A DNA stretch of 64,000 nucleotides from Phytoseiulus persimilis (GCA_037576195.1 JAQZDE010000067.1:61001-125000), one strand, 5' to 3'; counted from the stretch's first letter, positions 47,989 through 61,100 are shown. Made by a program: numbers and translations. Notes: generated by a model not told the origin, from the letters alone.

Positions 47989-49479
47989 CTATTCGTTTGA
48001 TGATTGTTTGCGCGTGGTGTCTCTATCAAGAACTCTACGGCTTGCAGATGGGCTAGCTTCAGTTTCAATGGTGATTTTTTTCGGCTTCACATTTTTCGAA
48101 ATGCGCGGACTCGACTTGGGATCGTCTTCTGATGACTGTCGAGCTGACGGCCTCCTGATCCTAGACCTAACTCCAAGCGAGGGTCTAAACTGTTTCCGAA
48201 GGTTCCTTATCGTTGCTTTCTTCGCCGCCAGATCATCGATGGTTCTGGTAATGTTTTCCGTCGTCTCCTCGGGTCTATCCTCCTCCGAGTTACTCCTTGG
48301 TTGAGCTACTCGGCTCCTGGTCTCGTCTCGAGGCGATCGAGTTGCTTTGGGAGATTCTCTCAGGGACGACTTCGTATTGAATGAAACTTTCCGAACCTCC
48401 CCCGGAGAGCTGCGGCTTTTTGCAAAAGACAGCGACTCTGTCTCGACCTGCTGCTCTTTCGCGGGATGTCTCGTCAGAACCTCTCCGGATAGTAGGTCCA
48501 GAGCCGACCGTTTCGGTCTCGCACCGAGCTGAGTCAACGACTTCCGCCGAAACGAGTCGGGGGACAGAATTTCCTCGAGAGGATCTACAACCATGAAGGA
48601 GCTCGGCGCCACGTCACCTCCGTCGTTGGGAGCGCTAGAAGGAAGCTGAGCAGCCGTTGCCTCGGGCGGATCTCCATCGAGAGGGCCCGACTTGCTGTCG
48701 ATGGAAATGTTTTGATTCTCAGTGGGAACCTTCCGTATGCTTCCTAGTAGATCGAGAACCTTGGGGAGGGTGACTGGAATCATGTCGACGGCATGATCCT
48801 TGATATCCTTGTCAGCGTCGTTCTGGTCTCGGGGGGTTTTCGATTCGTACTCCATGCCTTCAACATCACTGATATCGAAATCAACGCTGTCTTCCGGCAG
48901 TGCTCGTTCTCTCGTTTTTCTTTCATCCGTTCCTGAATCTCTCTCCGTTGTTTCATGTTCAACGACAGGATCACTTTTTTCATGGAGGCTCCCAACCGAC
49001 AGCCGGTCGAAGCTTCTCTCAAGATCCGAGACTTGAGTAAGACTCGAGTCGTCCGTCAGACTCATCCGCTTATCACTGGGCTCCGCAACGGGTTCAGTCG
49101 AGGTTTGTGGTCCTTGGGACACTCGACTGTGTTGCGGTCCTATCGTCACATTCGTCTGAGCCTCTTTCGTGTCATCTTCATCCTCGACGAGATCACTTTT
49201 CTGCTCTACTATGACGTCGTTCGGTGGAGCCTTGGGATCGAACTCGGGCTTGTCCTGCTGAGTTTCCGAGTGCAAAAGCATCTGCGACGATTCCGTGTCG
49301 ACTTGCGCACTCTGACGAACACAAACCGCACTGAGCGCATTGTCGATTTCGGTGGAGTCCTCGATGAGCACATCGCCGTCTTCTGAGATCTCAACCACAG
49401 TTCTAGTGTGCACCGCGGTCGATTGGTCGCCGTCGAACTGGACGAAGCTCGTCACCTGAACTGTGCTTACGATTGGCAT
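47989..49479 (-). CDS. Acidic Ser-rich protein with PP1-docking-like motif
   Basis: A single uninterrupted frame of 496 codons from ATG at 49479; in-frame GTG two codons earlier is not needed. The N-terminal 240 residues are strongly acidic and Ser/Thr-rich (for example EDGDVLIEDSTEIDNA and EDSVDFDISDVEGMEYE). A basic Ser region follows with SFRRKSLTQLGARPKRSA and EVRKVSFNTKSSLRES, the latter containing KVSF, a match to the RVxF docking motif for protein phosphatase 1. The C-terminus is Arg/Lys/Ser-rich with helix-like AAKKATIRNLRKQFRPSL and NVKPKKITIE, suggesting a nuclear or chromatin-associated protein. The whole protein looks disordered. The layout recalls mitotic PP1 regulators such as Repo-Man, but I cannot claim orthology. 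Additional 5' exons are possible. Confidence 0.6.
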   Translation of the reverse strand: MPIVSTVQVTSFVQFDGDQSTAVHTRTVVEISEDGDVLIEDSTEIDNALSAVCVRQSAQVDTESSQMLLHSETQQDKPEFDPKAPPNDVIVEQKSDLVEDEDDTKEAQTNVTIGPQHSRVSQGPQTSTEPVAEPSDKRMSLTDDSSLTQVSDLERSFDRLSVGSLHEKSDPVVEHETTERDSGTDERKTRERALPEDSVDFDISDVEGMEYESKTPRDQNDADKDIKDHAVDMIPVTLPKVLDLLGSIRKVPTENQNISIDSKSGPLDGDPPEATAAQLPSSAPNDGGDVAPSSFMVVDPLEEILSPDSFRRKSLTQLGARPKRSALDLLSGEVLTRHPAKEQQVETESLSFAKSRSSPGEVRKVSFNTKSSLRESPKATRSPRDETRSRVAQPRSNSEEDRPEETTENITRTIDDLAAKKATIRNLRKQFRPSLGVRSRIRRPSARQSSEDDPKSSPRISKNVKPKKITIETEASPSASRRVLDRDTTRKQSSNE

Positions 49480-49982
49480 TGTCACAGAAAGCTTTCACAC
49501 CACATTCCGATTTCAGCACCAGGGCGGTCGAGCGGTCATCAAGCTAGTTTGTTTTCGGGTGGTCCCAACCGTCGGCTCGGTGTGGAACACAATCTGGTGC
49601 AGTGGAGCCGTCCTACGCTGACTGCGCTGGCTTCGTGTCCTAACTGGATGGGTCGAAGTTGTGCACAGACCGGGACTCACTGCGCTGCCGCGCTGTTCCT
49701 TCCTATTTGGGCAGGTATACAGATAGATGAACAGATATCCATCGGACGCGCAGACAGACAGCCCGAACGAATCATGGATAGAAAACAAGCAGCCAGTGAG
49801 GCAAGCAAGAGACTCACTGGATCTTCGGTTGAAAGAAGCCAGCAGCAGGTGCGTGGAGATGGAGCCAAGGGCGAAGCTCAGTCGAAGGTAGTGGGCAACA
49901 ACAGTTTCGTGGGCGATTGACTACCGCATAACCAAAATGGTACCCAGCGAAAATCGCCGCGGCAGATCTCATTCATGAGCCA
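49480..49982. other. Intergenic, no firm gene
   Basis: A plus-strand frame (49408-49920) and a minus frame (49513-49788) overlap here. Neither has recognisable domains. This is probably the promoter region of the acidic Ser-rich gene. Confidence 0.35.
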
Positions 49983-50318
49983 TCAGCACATCGCGGTATT
50001 GTTGTAGTTTCGTGCTTCTTTAATTTCGTTTTCGTCGTGGCCGATCCTCTTCCTTAGCTGCGACTCGTTTTCACTTCCGATCAATGCGTCAACACATCTG
50101 AGCGTAGTCGATAGAGCGTACCAACTTCGCTCTACGAATTCAGGGACACTCCGGCATATTTCCCACATGATTGTGCAGCATGCTTCGCGGCTGGAATCCC
50201 TGTGGAAAGCGTCAGAGCTCGTGGGATTTGAGGATTCGTCCGAGATTTCTGAAAACTGGTCATACTCGGGAGTGAACTTGAGAGGTTTCTCAACTGACTG
50301 CCGGTGCCTTGGGCTCAT
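49983..50318 (-). CDS. Candidate ORF, 111 residues
   Basis: ATG at 50318 opens MSPRHRQSVEKPLKF, followed by FSEISDESSNPTSSDAF, a helical Cys/Trp segment (CTIMWEICRSVPEFVERSW) and a charged C-terminal helix. Composition is protein-like and the frame is clean. The frame also stays open upstream to an acceptor-like CTCCTCAG just before 50354. No family is recognised. Confidence 0.35.
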   Translation of the reverse strand: MSPRHRQSVEKPLKFTPEYDQFSEISDESSNPTSSDAFHRDSSREACCTIMWEICRSVPEFVERSWYALSTTLRCVDALIGSENESQLRKRIGHDENEIKEARNYNNTAMC

Positions 50319-50334
50319 GGTCCAGCTCTCGTAT

Positions 50335-50716
50335 TCAAAGCCGGTCCGCTGAGGAGGCGGTGAAGTTTCGATGGTTTTTCATCGACTGGTCAGAATAAAT
50401 GAGTCGATGCCACGAATTGTAAAACTCACTGCAATGACTGCGTCGGCACTACTTTTGCGGATGGAAGCGTCACGTTTTACCTTCGTGGCTCGGAATGGTC
50501 TTCCAGCATCGGCGTATGGTGATTACGATTTGAAGTACCGTGACCGTATTTAGAAATAATTTCATTACTTTCAACGAAAGTTGGCCGCCAGCCGACATTT
50601 CTGGCATGATTTGCCATTTTTGTGTATCGGCTGCTTTCCAATGAGGGATTCTTTTGTTTGTTCCCGATGCGGAGGTAATTCTCCATCTGTCGTTCCCAAA
50701 TTTCGTTTCCTGCATT
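50335..50716 (-). CDS. Candidate two-exon terminal part of a gene
   Basis: Minus-strand exon 50716-50481 (NAGNEIWERQMENYLRIG, KYGHGTSNRNHHTPMLEDH) ends with donor GTAAAA. A 52-base intron ending TTGCAG leads to 50428-50335 (EFYNSWHRLIYSDQSMK, ending SSADRL-stop), phase 2 conserved. Upstream exons are not resolved and no family is recognised. A second frame through the first exon is also open, which lowers confidence. Confidence 0.3.
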
Positions 50717-51664
50717 CTGTCCTGGCCGAAAAACGAGCCTCGCTCTTTCAGGTCAGGTGTGCTCGGAACAGATAGTTTCGAAGCTGTGAATCAGTATAAG
50801 TTGAACGAGTTTGGGCTAGTTCATTCTACTCAGCAGAATTCCACGCAGGTCGGCGAGAGTAGATGGAAGAGCTCTTCCTCTATGCCCCTGTGGCTTCTCC
50901 ACTGTCAGAAGGAAAGATCAGCTCGGATGGGAAGCAAATGATTCACCCATCGTGAGTCGTGGGCATGTGAATCGAAGATTGATCGGGGTGCTGCAGGCTG
51001 ATATCTGTGGAGCCAAGGTCATCTCCACGCGCGCTGCCGGTGATTCGCACACTTTGAATCCGAGCACTTGATACACGAAAACGAATCCGTCCGTGAGCGG
51101 GTCGAGGTGCGACGTGGGAGATTAATTAAACCTCTCCAAGGATTGTACGAGAGTCGCCGAGGGAATCCTTCTCTTGAACGTCTGACAGCCGACAGGAACC
51201 CTATCGATTCCGTCGTTTGCTGGATTCGTGTGAGGTTTGGTGTACCTGATCCCTGGATGTTGAAAAGACAGCGACGGGAGATAGCTCAATTTCCTTCTGT
51301 CGAAGTATACACCAGCAAAGACGAGGAGAACAGTTCGTAATGGCTCAGAACAAAAAAAAAACTCGGATCAATAGTCAGTGTCGCCTACATTGCGGCCGCA
51401 TGTTTTCTGGTCCTTGAGTGATTGCAGCATGCACATCTACACAAGGATTCGAAGCACCCTGAGCGGAGCTGCCCGAGCGATGAACAGATTAAGGGGGAAA
51501 AAGTTTGGGCGTTGTGCTAATCTTTTTTTATCAAATGTACGTCAGACATTTGCGCCGCGAACGAGGATGCCTCCATTCCGAACGAAGTGGGGCGAAGGAA
51601 TGATCCACCATCATCGATCCCAACTTGGCATATACCAATGAATAGATAGAAAAGAACCCGAATC
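50717..51664. other. Intergenic, no gene seen
   Basis: Only short frames, none with recognisable content. The right end should include the 3' UTR of the chondroitin synthase gene on the minus strand. Confidence 0.4.
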
Positions 51665-54600
51665 CTAGTCCTTGAGCATATTCGGGAACTTCGCAGCAAC
51701 GAGGTCCGCCAGTTGGTCCCGAGATGCAGTTGAAGCCAGTCTGGTTCCTTCGCACATTTGAGACTGTTCTTTCGAGAGATTCTTTGCGCAGGTTATGCGA
51801 TGGTACACGTGTACCAGGCCTGGGTCGGGAGCTCTGAACACGGTGAGGTTCGAGTGAACAACCTTATCGAATAGATCCACGTCTTCTTTACCCCAGCCAC
51901 GGATGTTCGTATCGAGACCCCCGACCATCATGAGGTCCGAATGGAAAATGCTCACAATCCCGAAACCGAACTGCCTCCAATACCCGTGGCGGTCATCGAT
52001 GGTGCCTTCGGCGCCGACCACTGCTGGGTCGTACTGGCTGAATACGATGGGGAAGTAAACCGTGTTGCCCTGGATGGTATTCCAACTGATTCGTTGGACC
52101 AGCCCTTCATCGAATATCATGTCCACGTCGACGAAAAAAAGCAGAGCGTCCATCGGGAACAGTTTAGCTCCGATTTCGAGGGCTTGGGCCCTCGAGAACT
52201 GACCGCTCGCCTCGACCAGCCTCACGTCGTGACCTTTGTGTCTGGAACGGAGAAGCGTCAATGGAACGATATCTGACTCCTGCAGTGCTCAATGAAAGCC
52301 CCTCTTGCGACTCGAGCGCGAACAGGGATCAGAGAAAGTCGCGCACTCCATGAATCCATACTTGTTTCGAAACTCCTCCAAGAGCTGTTTGGGATCTCCC
52401 TCCATGGATGCGCCGCCTTCAGAGTTTTCGAAGTAGACCACAGCGAGAGCAGTTGCGTGTTTTTTCAGCACACACTTCTTCTCGTATGTCATGAGGAATC
52501 GCTGAAAAGCCTCAGATCGTCCGGCCAGAGGCACGATGAAGTGAACCTGATTGGGAGGAACAAATGACTCATCTTTGTTTCATCGGACAGAGCGTAGTGA
52601 TTCTGGAGGAGCATAGTCGTTCGTGATCATTACTTTCTTGGGTGCGCTGTCCTCGACGACTTTCACCATGGGCTCCGCGAAACTTCGTCGAATGTAAGCA
52701 TGCCGCCGAACCGGTATGCTCATCCTACGGCCACGAAACTTACGGTAGCTCAATAATAAGTCCAAAATGTAGTCGATGCCCTGTCCCGGAGTGTACCTTG
52801 AAGGAATCGAATATGGTGTTCTCGGAGTCCATTAGGAGCGGGCCAATAAAATAAGGTCAATCAACAAGTCGCTCGACGTTGCGAAACTTACCGAACGTAT
52901 CCATACATGATGTCGCGAAACTCGATCACGCGGCCCCTTTGTTTGGAATATCGATTGATCATTGTCATAAGATCCGACACAACCTAGAGGATGTTCAAAA
53001 TTAGCAAAATATAGCAATCATCGATGTGCTATCGAGCGAAAGATGGTGTGGCTTCAGCTGCATCGTTGTCAGAAAAAACGTAACCTCAAAGCTCGCAATG
53101 AGCTCCGTAGGCATCTTGGTTCCGTACCCTGTTGATGGCTAGCTCATTGTAGGATTCGATCCTTCGTCGCGGGTTCAAGCTTGCTGGGCTGTAATAATTT
53201 TTTGCGAAGAAATCCCAGACCTGGACATCCTCGAGAGACATCGGCTTGTACTGTTTGAACGGGTGTTCGAGAAGTCTCGTCTCGATTGCGGGGCACTCCT
53301 CTCCGTTGAGCAGTCTGCAGTCGCTGCCTGGAGTCGAGAAAACCGATGAGTCAGTACGGGGAACAGAAAAAGTGCTCTTCAACCGCAAGCGGTCTTGCGA
53401 GAGTCATTCTACGCCCGATCCTCAATATTGAATCATTCGAGAATGAGCTGTTGAACTGATTTCATGTAATGATGGGAGATGCAAAACGATTATTGACCAA
53501 GCGTCTCGTCTTCAGCTATTATGAAAGACCTTGTAATTTCAGCATGAGTGCGGCGTCTCGATCCAACTCTAGAAGCTGATGTCGGAGCTCGGCTGCCTTG
53601 ACTTGAAGGAAAACTTTGTGCATCAGGTACATCTGCTGCGGCCGCTTGATGGGGTGCAGTGTTATGGCTTTCTGCAGCACGGAGTCAGATACCGCTTCAG
53701 CTTCGATTTCCCCTCGAAAATTGTTGTGGAATATCGACTGCATCTCGTAGGACCATGTACAAGGAACGCCTTGAAGAGCAATGAAAATTTAGCGCGGTTA
53801 GAGCTTAAGGTGTTACACCCCTTGAGGCATATGGCGATCTGAGGCCGGAACTCCGATCGGGGTCTAATTCTGTTTGATTTTCTGCTCGGGAGCACATCTG
53901 CGCGCATTTGACTCACCAGCGAATTTGTGAACGCATCGGCCGACTTCGACATCTTCGTGCGTCGAGTACAGATGTTCCAAACAGTATCTGCGGGGGATAG
54001 CTCGTGAGCTGCGCTGTCAGGTATCAATCCTGCTTTTTTCGGCTATTTATTTCGGATTCTCGGTTTCATCACAGCGTGGCTCTTGCAGTCATACAGTGTA
54101 CCTGATGTGTGGACCAATGAGACTGAGCGTTTTCCTGCTCATGATGATTCCGGGCCCTCCCATGCAGAAGTTTTGGTTTGGCCCCAAATTGAGCTGGCCG
54201 TGTTCCGCCTTGTTCCCTAGTCCGGCCTGTCCTGAAGGGATAAGAGTCAACCAGGTCATGTCCGGCGCATTAGCGGGCGCCAGCTTTCGCTATAACTTTT
54301 GGTTGAGGCTTTCAGATCGTGATGTTTACCGATGAGGAGCGCCTTTGACGAGTTGATTGAACGCAGAAACAGCTCCAAGCGCTCGGTATGCACGTAAACG
54401 TCGTCATCACATCGCATAAACCATTCGTACTTGTCCAAAAAATTCTCGTACATGTATTTGAGCATCATGAATGATTTCTTCTGTGGCGGGTAAGAGTCGT
54501 CCACACTGCGTAAAGCGACTAGAGGTAGACCTTGTTTCGATACCTGCAATCCATCAACAGAATGGACGTCAAATCACTGTTCAATGACGAGCATCAGCCA

Positions 54601-55279
54601 GCGGTAGCTGAGGTGAAGCCATCAGCGGAAGCTCCTTCGGATAATTCGGAGAAACTGCAGAAGTTGAACAAACCGTGCCCTCTGAGGAGAAGAACAGGAG
54701 GTTGCCCGAGCTCGTTTGGCCCCATGTTTCGTAGATAGCGACAGCGCGTGTGTCAATATATTTCTGTGCAGTCATCACGCCTGGAATGAAGTTCAGATGG
54801 GAGTGCGATGCGCATGTGCGGTGCGGTGTCTTTTTCGACCCGAAAAACTTAGAAGATGGAGAGTGATTATGTAAGACTCAGAACAGCTGACAAGAAGCCC
54901 CTCTTACTACCAGACCGAGAACACAACGAAGAAACTCCAGGGCATGCCAAGCACGAACGCTGGAATTTTCATTCGTTCACTGTGCGCTGGTTTACAGCGG
55001 ACATGTGGTCTGGCGCTTACCCGCGCTCATTCAAGGGTAACTATCAATACCCACCGAGTTAGACTTTCAAGGCCTGACCGAGCATCGGAACGAGCACCTT
55101 CTGACAGGAAAATCAGCCAGATGAATGAATCATTATGAATGGAAAGAAGCATTGGGACCTTACCAGTGAAAAGCAGACCACTCTGAACGGCAGCGTCCGC
55201 GCTGACCAGGCTTTGCGCGATCCGACGTGAAGCTCTCCGGGCGACCTCCCACAGTCCATTATCACAGCTACTATTGTAC
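51665..55279 (-). CDS. CHSY1: Chondroitin sulfate synthase (CHSY family), 5' exon(s) unresolved
   Basis: A Golgi bifunctional glycosyltransferase that polymerises chondroitin. Exons in coding order are 55279-55164, 54780-54674, 54543-54330, 54231-54102, 53987-53917, 53769-53530, 53327-53128, 52983-52892, 52796-52589, 52546-52362 and 52241-51665. All phases match. N-terminal GT31-type domain: [40 protein letters not shown], the metal-binding triad in [39 protein letters not shown]. The middle holds [13 protein letters not shown] and [13 protein letters not shown]. The C-terminal GT7-type domain has [36 protein letters not shown] (DVD metal motif), [19 protein letters not shown] and [12 protein letters not shown]. 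The membrane anchor is missing. A possible anchor exon is at 56427 (listed separately). CHSY1 versus CHSY3 cannot be separated here. Confidence 0.94.
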
Positions 55280-56217
55280 CTGAATTGAATGAAAATAACG
55301 TCGCTAGTGGCATTTCCCCTGATCTCAGAAGATCAATGAATGGGTTGTGAAACAGGAAAATGAAGTTTCCCTAGATGACCAATCAATTTTCACTCGATAG
55401 TTTGGGGCAACGGGCGAGGCGTGAGAGAGGAGGTCTTCTGCCGATGAACTTTGAGCTCTTGGCGCTCTAAATAACTACCTGCTCGATTTCAAACTCCCAA
55501 CATTCCGGAGGCAAGTACCGCGGATTTGAAGCTTTGGGCTCCTTGAACACGATTTACTCCTCAGAAATCACAGCTTAGCGAGTCAGGAGTTCCAGCAAAC
55601 CAAGACCGAGTGTGACTGCTTTCGACCCAGCCACTGATATTTGAGCGGAAATCAGAGGCTACACTAAATTATGTCTCCCTCATTTTGTAGGATGCGTTTG
55701 TGAGTGAAGCGCAACGGAGTGGGTTCGACGCAATCGTGGGAGCTCTGCGCCAACGAGTATCAGCTCTTGGGTATGTATGAGGTCGCATTACTCTGATAAT
55801 TGTGCCCATCTTACCTTAGCCAATAGAGCAGCTGGGAGGAAATCGAACATCCTACTATACAGCCTAATAGCAAACTACAGATGGCGTTCAGATGAGACCG
55901 ACGTAGTCTCACCCGTCTGGTGGCTTCGGATGAGCCCAGAAGTGGCTCTCGACCGCCGATCCTCATGCCGATGAATGAAGTTCAATTCATTTCGGATAAG
56001 AGAGCTCCTTCACCTTCGTCGCCGGGGTGACTGGAACTAAGAATACGTAGCAGCGATCAGATCCCGTCCCGTCACCACACACAATCACAAGGACCAGGCA
56101 TTTCAGAAGAGGCGTCCGAATCAAAAGAGTGAATGGGGCCGGTCTGACCTAAAATTTGAGACCAGATACTCGGAGTTGAACGTTGGAATACGGGGATACG
56201 TCACGGTAACGAGCAAT

Positions 56218-56427
56218 CTATGAATCCGCTGGCGGCGACACGGCCGACTTTCTTTCCACTAGTCTTTCTATCCATATGAGACACAAGCAAGCTCCTCTCA
56301 GTACTCCAGGAGAAGACATCGATACCGCGAGATGGAGGGACCTCGCCATCGAATAAGAACCGAAATGAAGCAGCGCGAGCTCACAGAAAATCAGTATCAG
56401 GGCAAACAGGATGCACAAACAACTCAT
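56218..56427 (-). CDS. Possible signal-anchor exon of the chondroitin synthase
   Basis: A minus-strand ATG at 56427 opens MSCLCILFALILIFCELALL, a strong single hydrophobic anchor after almost no cytosolic tail, as expected for a type II Golgi enzyme. It lies about 1.15 kb upstream of the first firmly placed chondroitin synthase exon on the same strand. Its donor and any linking exon were not resolved: candidate donors at GCG|GTATCG are phase 0, while the next exon needs phase 2. The link is therefore only positional. Confidence 0.35.
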   Translation of the reverse strand: MSCLCILFALILIFCELALLHFGSYSMARSLHLAVSMSSPGVLRGACLCLIWIERLVERKSAVSPPADS

Positions 56428-58163
56428 TAACGAGGGTTCGACACGTTACGCACATCTGGCACGGAACATATGCGCGCGCGATCGCTCCACCGAATTGCAG
56501 GCTGTGATGTTCCACTCGTTTTTTTCTCTTTTTGAACGGGTTACGCGTCGAACACGTCATGGAGCACATCTGGTTTCGGCCCTCGCAATGCTGTCAAAGT
56601 TCTGACTGAACCGGAAACCGGCGCCACGAGAACGCCATGGCAGCACCGAGAGAATGCCGTGGAAGCGCTACAAGAGCCTTGGGAGCCAGCGGAAACCAAT
56701 GCGGTGAGCCAGTGCAGCTCTCCGACGATCTGCTCCCAGACTATCCAACGCAACTCTTCTTGTTTCTCTGCGGCGGATCCAGCAGGCGAAATCGAGTGCG
56801 GAATCGCTCGCTGGATCGTCGGGGATGCTTACCGTTGAAGAGTAATTAGAGAACGTCACAGTACCTCGCTTTACGATATGGATTTGTAAGCGTCGGGGCC
56901 GGGCGTGCTACCGCTTCGAGCGGCAACTTGTTGAACCGGCTCGTTGTGCTCTCTCGTCCTCGGGCTTTCAGCTCGAACGACCAGTTCGACAGTCGCCCGA
57001 GAAGCCTAAATATAGAGACGGCTCCTTCTCCGAGTGAGAACGAACAGGGTCTCTTTCCATGACGCCGCGGAGGATGTAGAGACCGCTCCAACCGAGATTG
57101 CTCAGAATCCAGACGTTGATTCGGGCCTCCGAACACTCGGTCGAGTCTACAGCTCGCAGCCGTAGACCAATGGAGCGACGAACAGGAGCGATAGAATCAT
57201 TCCTCGGAGTTTCTCCGGTTGCGCAATCGTTCAATCCGGCTGGTGAAGTTCGGTTCTGCCACCTCTTTCACCGGAACAATTCGTTTCAACATTCACTCAC
57301 TTGCCTGTCGGATGAGGCGTCCGAAGCTTTGAAGGCACTTCTCGTCTTTTTTTTTTCTGTATTCCACGAGGAGAACTGTGAAATTCTACTCACAAAGAGC
57401 ATTCTGTTTAGAAGATGGGAAATGATTCTGATAGACGCCAACTCTCACGAAGGACGAAAATGTCGTGACGAGCTCCATCAGCATAATCATTAACAGTACT
57501 GCTCACGTGCTGTGATCCAACATTCCAATACTTTAACTAATTGTTCGAGCGGCATGGATCCTACAGGTCATTTTTCCTCGTGATGGCAGCTGAGAACCTC
57601 TGGGGCAACTAACCTGATCCCGTTAGTGCTTCGTTCGCGCTACGGAAGGGGGGCGTCTCACAAGGGCGCTTCTTTTTTTATTTTCCGATTATTTCATTGC
57701 TTATTCCTTTGTCAAAAATGGTCGGATTCGAGATTTCTTTCAGGTGGAACGGTGAGGGAATCCGCATGCTCGACGCCTATGCAGTAGAAGGAGGGGAGGA
57801 GGGAGCGGTCCAAAGCTCGTTGCACTTTCGGGGAAATTCCCTTGAGGATAGGTGTCGTGAACATTTTCTTCCAGGGTGTTCGGGTTGGGCCCCGGGCGGC
57901 ACTGATCTCTGCGTCCTCGGGGAAAAACGTCAGCGACCACGGTGCTGTGTTGGACAGCGCCACCTTTTGCGTCCGTGGTACAGGACTCGGAGAGGGAGTG
58001 GTTATCTCGATAGTTATATGTACATAGTAGGACGTGGACCGGACGAGCGTCTCAAACCACCATCAGAGGTGGCACTTTCCGGTGCACAGTTCTCATGATC
58101 ACATATCCCGTCGGTGAAAGAAGTCTATCGGAAGACTCAATTTGACAGGTTGACCGTTACTTC
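56428..58163. other. No firm gene
   Basis: Overlapping frames on both strands (plus 57098-57493 and 57697-58098, minus 56846-57136 and 57712-57963) without recognisable domains or defensible splice partners. Confidence 0.3.
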
Positions 58164-61100
58164 CTAATCTTGCTCGAGGAACTTGGTGGAATGGCGCGGC
58201 AGAGAGCCACCTCGAGTTTCCGGGCGCGTTCGTGTCACGAATGTTTGTGACACCGTTGTCCGGAGATTGCAACTCTCTCCGAGTTCACAAGTCCAGGCCA
58301 GGAACTCGCTGTCCGATTCCACGCTCTCATCACTTCGCCTGAAACTCAAGTAGCACACTGTCTCTGGTCTCTTCTACCTCCCATTCCGTCTTGAATCACG
58401 AGCGCGTCTCATGGCTCCGAAATTGTGAGGGGATCGTCACACGGACTTTGGCTCCAAACATCCCATACATACATCGTTCACTTTTCGTGTTGCAACTTGA
58501 GAATCGCTCAGTCTCCAGAGGCTGGCTCACGCGTCTCACGACTTGTAGCACAATTTTCCCTGAGCAACGATTTCCTCACTTCACCAGGTGGCTGAAAAAA
58601 TCCACAGATGCCGTCCAACATGTATGGTTGACGTTGAACCCATTCGTCGAGTCGACGGGCACACGGGCGATTACTCGAGCGGAAGCGCATCGAGGGAGCC
58701 TTTCGCCGCTACTCTCAGGGAGCTCGAGGTCTTTCGGTGCCCGATTCGGTCTCCTCGTAGGTCGAGATGAACTTGCGATCTAGGACGCGAATCGATGATT
58801 CTCTGCTCACTATTCGAATATCGATTCTTTCTCCTCCTGCCTCGGAGGGATGGTATTTCCTTAGCTGCGGCCCAATCACGTATAATAACGAAGCAAGCGT
58901 TTCCGGACAGTACCCTCGCGGTCGAGACTGAGGTTTTGCGGATCTGAAACACAACGGAATGCCGGGAGGTTCTCCATGTGCCTTTTCCGATATGATGACG
59001 GGTAGGGTCCTCATGGGAACAATAATGCGGAGATAGTGAAAGAGCTCATGAACTCCAGAAGTTTGTCGTCAGAGTCCAGACGTTTCCCAGCGCGGAGCTA
59101 CACGATAATCGTCCTCGAGGCATTGATATCAGGGGCTTTATCTTAGGCGTGTCCTTGACGCGGGAAGAGGTGCTGCTGAATGTGGGATGGACTGTCTGAG
59201 AAAGGAAGTCGAGTATCCTGCTCACGTCATAAATTCCAGTTGGGAATGTTCAGCCGGGAGCCTCCTGAGCTAGTCCCTCATAAGGTCCGAGTACGAGTGC
59301 GGGCCAATAGCTTCACCTCGCGGTACACCGGTTGTTTGAAAGATCGGAACGACCTCGGATATCCCATAATTCAAAATCACTGCTCCTTTCTCAAAGACGC
59401 ATGTTTAAGGCTCGAAATGATCGCGCATGCGCTGGTCCGACCTGGTTAGTCAAGAATCGAGGTTCTTGTGCAGCACCGATTGTCACTCTCCTATCGACGA
59501 GGACAACATCCAGCGGTATTTTGTAGCATCTCAGACTTCGTCTGATTCTTCAGAGGAGCGCTAGCGCAGTCGTGTATGCCGTCCCTCATGGAGCCGGTTT
59601 GTTCTTCGAGCGACTTGCCTTCGGACTCAAGGATGTCGTCTAGGCGAAGCGTCAAGGTGCTCGACAAGAGTTCGTGGGTAGCATCTTTCTTGGAAATGAC
59701 GAAGGCGGTGGATCCAGCCGACTACCTTCACTTTTCGGGATGGCAATTCCAACTTTTGATGCGATAGCAAGAAGTAATTCATTCATTCCGATAAAGCTTA
59801 TTGGAACTCATTCACGCTCATCAATCTCCGAGGAACGAAAATATATCGTCGAGAAAGCTCGGTCGAAAAAAGTCTCCGGAAAAAGTTCGTAACTCGGGGA
59901 GCTTGCAGGATCATCTCGCGCTTGTAATCTCTGGAAGTCGCACTGAGTGCCAGGTTCCGTCGTTTTGCTCTCCGACATCATCAGGCCTACCGGACCAATG
60001 ATATCTGTTACCGCACTGCCTGACATTCGAGAAGATTTTCGTGGTCCTTCTTCTTCTACACGAGCAGCAGAGGAAGGCTCCTGGTCCCACAGTTTCGTGC
60101 TTGTCATCACATCTCTTGAGCACGTTACCCCGAAGATCTTAAGCGTTCCACGGCAAGGACGAGAATGGAATTGCTTCGGGACCGTCTCTCTGAATCCTCC
60201 AGACAAGAGTGAGATTCTCGCATTTCTGCAAAGTGGACACCAAGCCTCCTCGGCAGGACAAGTCGCAGGCGGCTCTCAAACTCACAGTAGAATCTTTTAA
60301 GGTCGTCCCGCTGCTGTTGGCTTACCTCAGCGCTTCTAAACCCCAACTGTACACGAGTATCCATCGACCTTGCGATCTCAAACTGACGAATGGGCGCAGC
60401 TCTATTACATATCTGGAATGAAATCTCCACGTGACATCATTGATTTCTTCGAAACCCATTCAGTCAAAATCGCGTGACGGGGACTAATTCCTTTCGGGTG
60501 TACCCGAACGTAGTGTGATGGAGTCAAGAATGTGAAGTCTTGTTTAGGCTTTTACCCGCGGCCTGCACAGTTTTCTCTGAAACTTCAGCTGCCTCTCAGA
60601 CTTCCAAAATCCTCTTTCGGACTCGCTGAGCGAAGAAATCTCGCTGGCTTCCACAAAGGCTCGATCTGAGAGGGAGAAGTAGTCGAGATTCTAGATATTT
60701 TCGTCGAGAATCCGGGTATTTTCGTCGAGATTCTGGGCCTTCGGGTTCCCGGAGTGTTGGAATTCTGGGTGTTCAGCGACGTTAACATCGCCAGAAAATC
60801 TTCCCAACGCGGCGGTGAGGTTGACAAGGACGTTCAGCCTCATAAAAAAAAAGATTGCAGCGGATGCAGGCTCGGCGTTGGAGCCGCGGGCGGGGGAATC
60901 GCCGCGCGCTTTCGAAACGCGCTAAATGGGTAGCGCTCAGAGCATTCCTTTTCCGGCTGCCAAAGCTGGTGTGTAGCATCCGATAGAGAGAGAGTTATCG
61001 TTTTCCTCGACAACGCGTGCAATCACCCGAAGAGTGCCTTGTGGGAGACACTGTTCGGAAAAAACATTTCTGACGGAAAACGGCGCCTACATCATCCGAA

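Noticed and set aside
52279-52290. Acceptor CTGCAG|GAG for the last chondroitin synthase exon
   Set aside because: No phase-compatible donor; the acceptor at 52242 (TTCCAG) pairs in phase 2 with GTATGG and restores family sequence.
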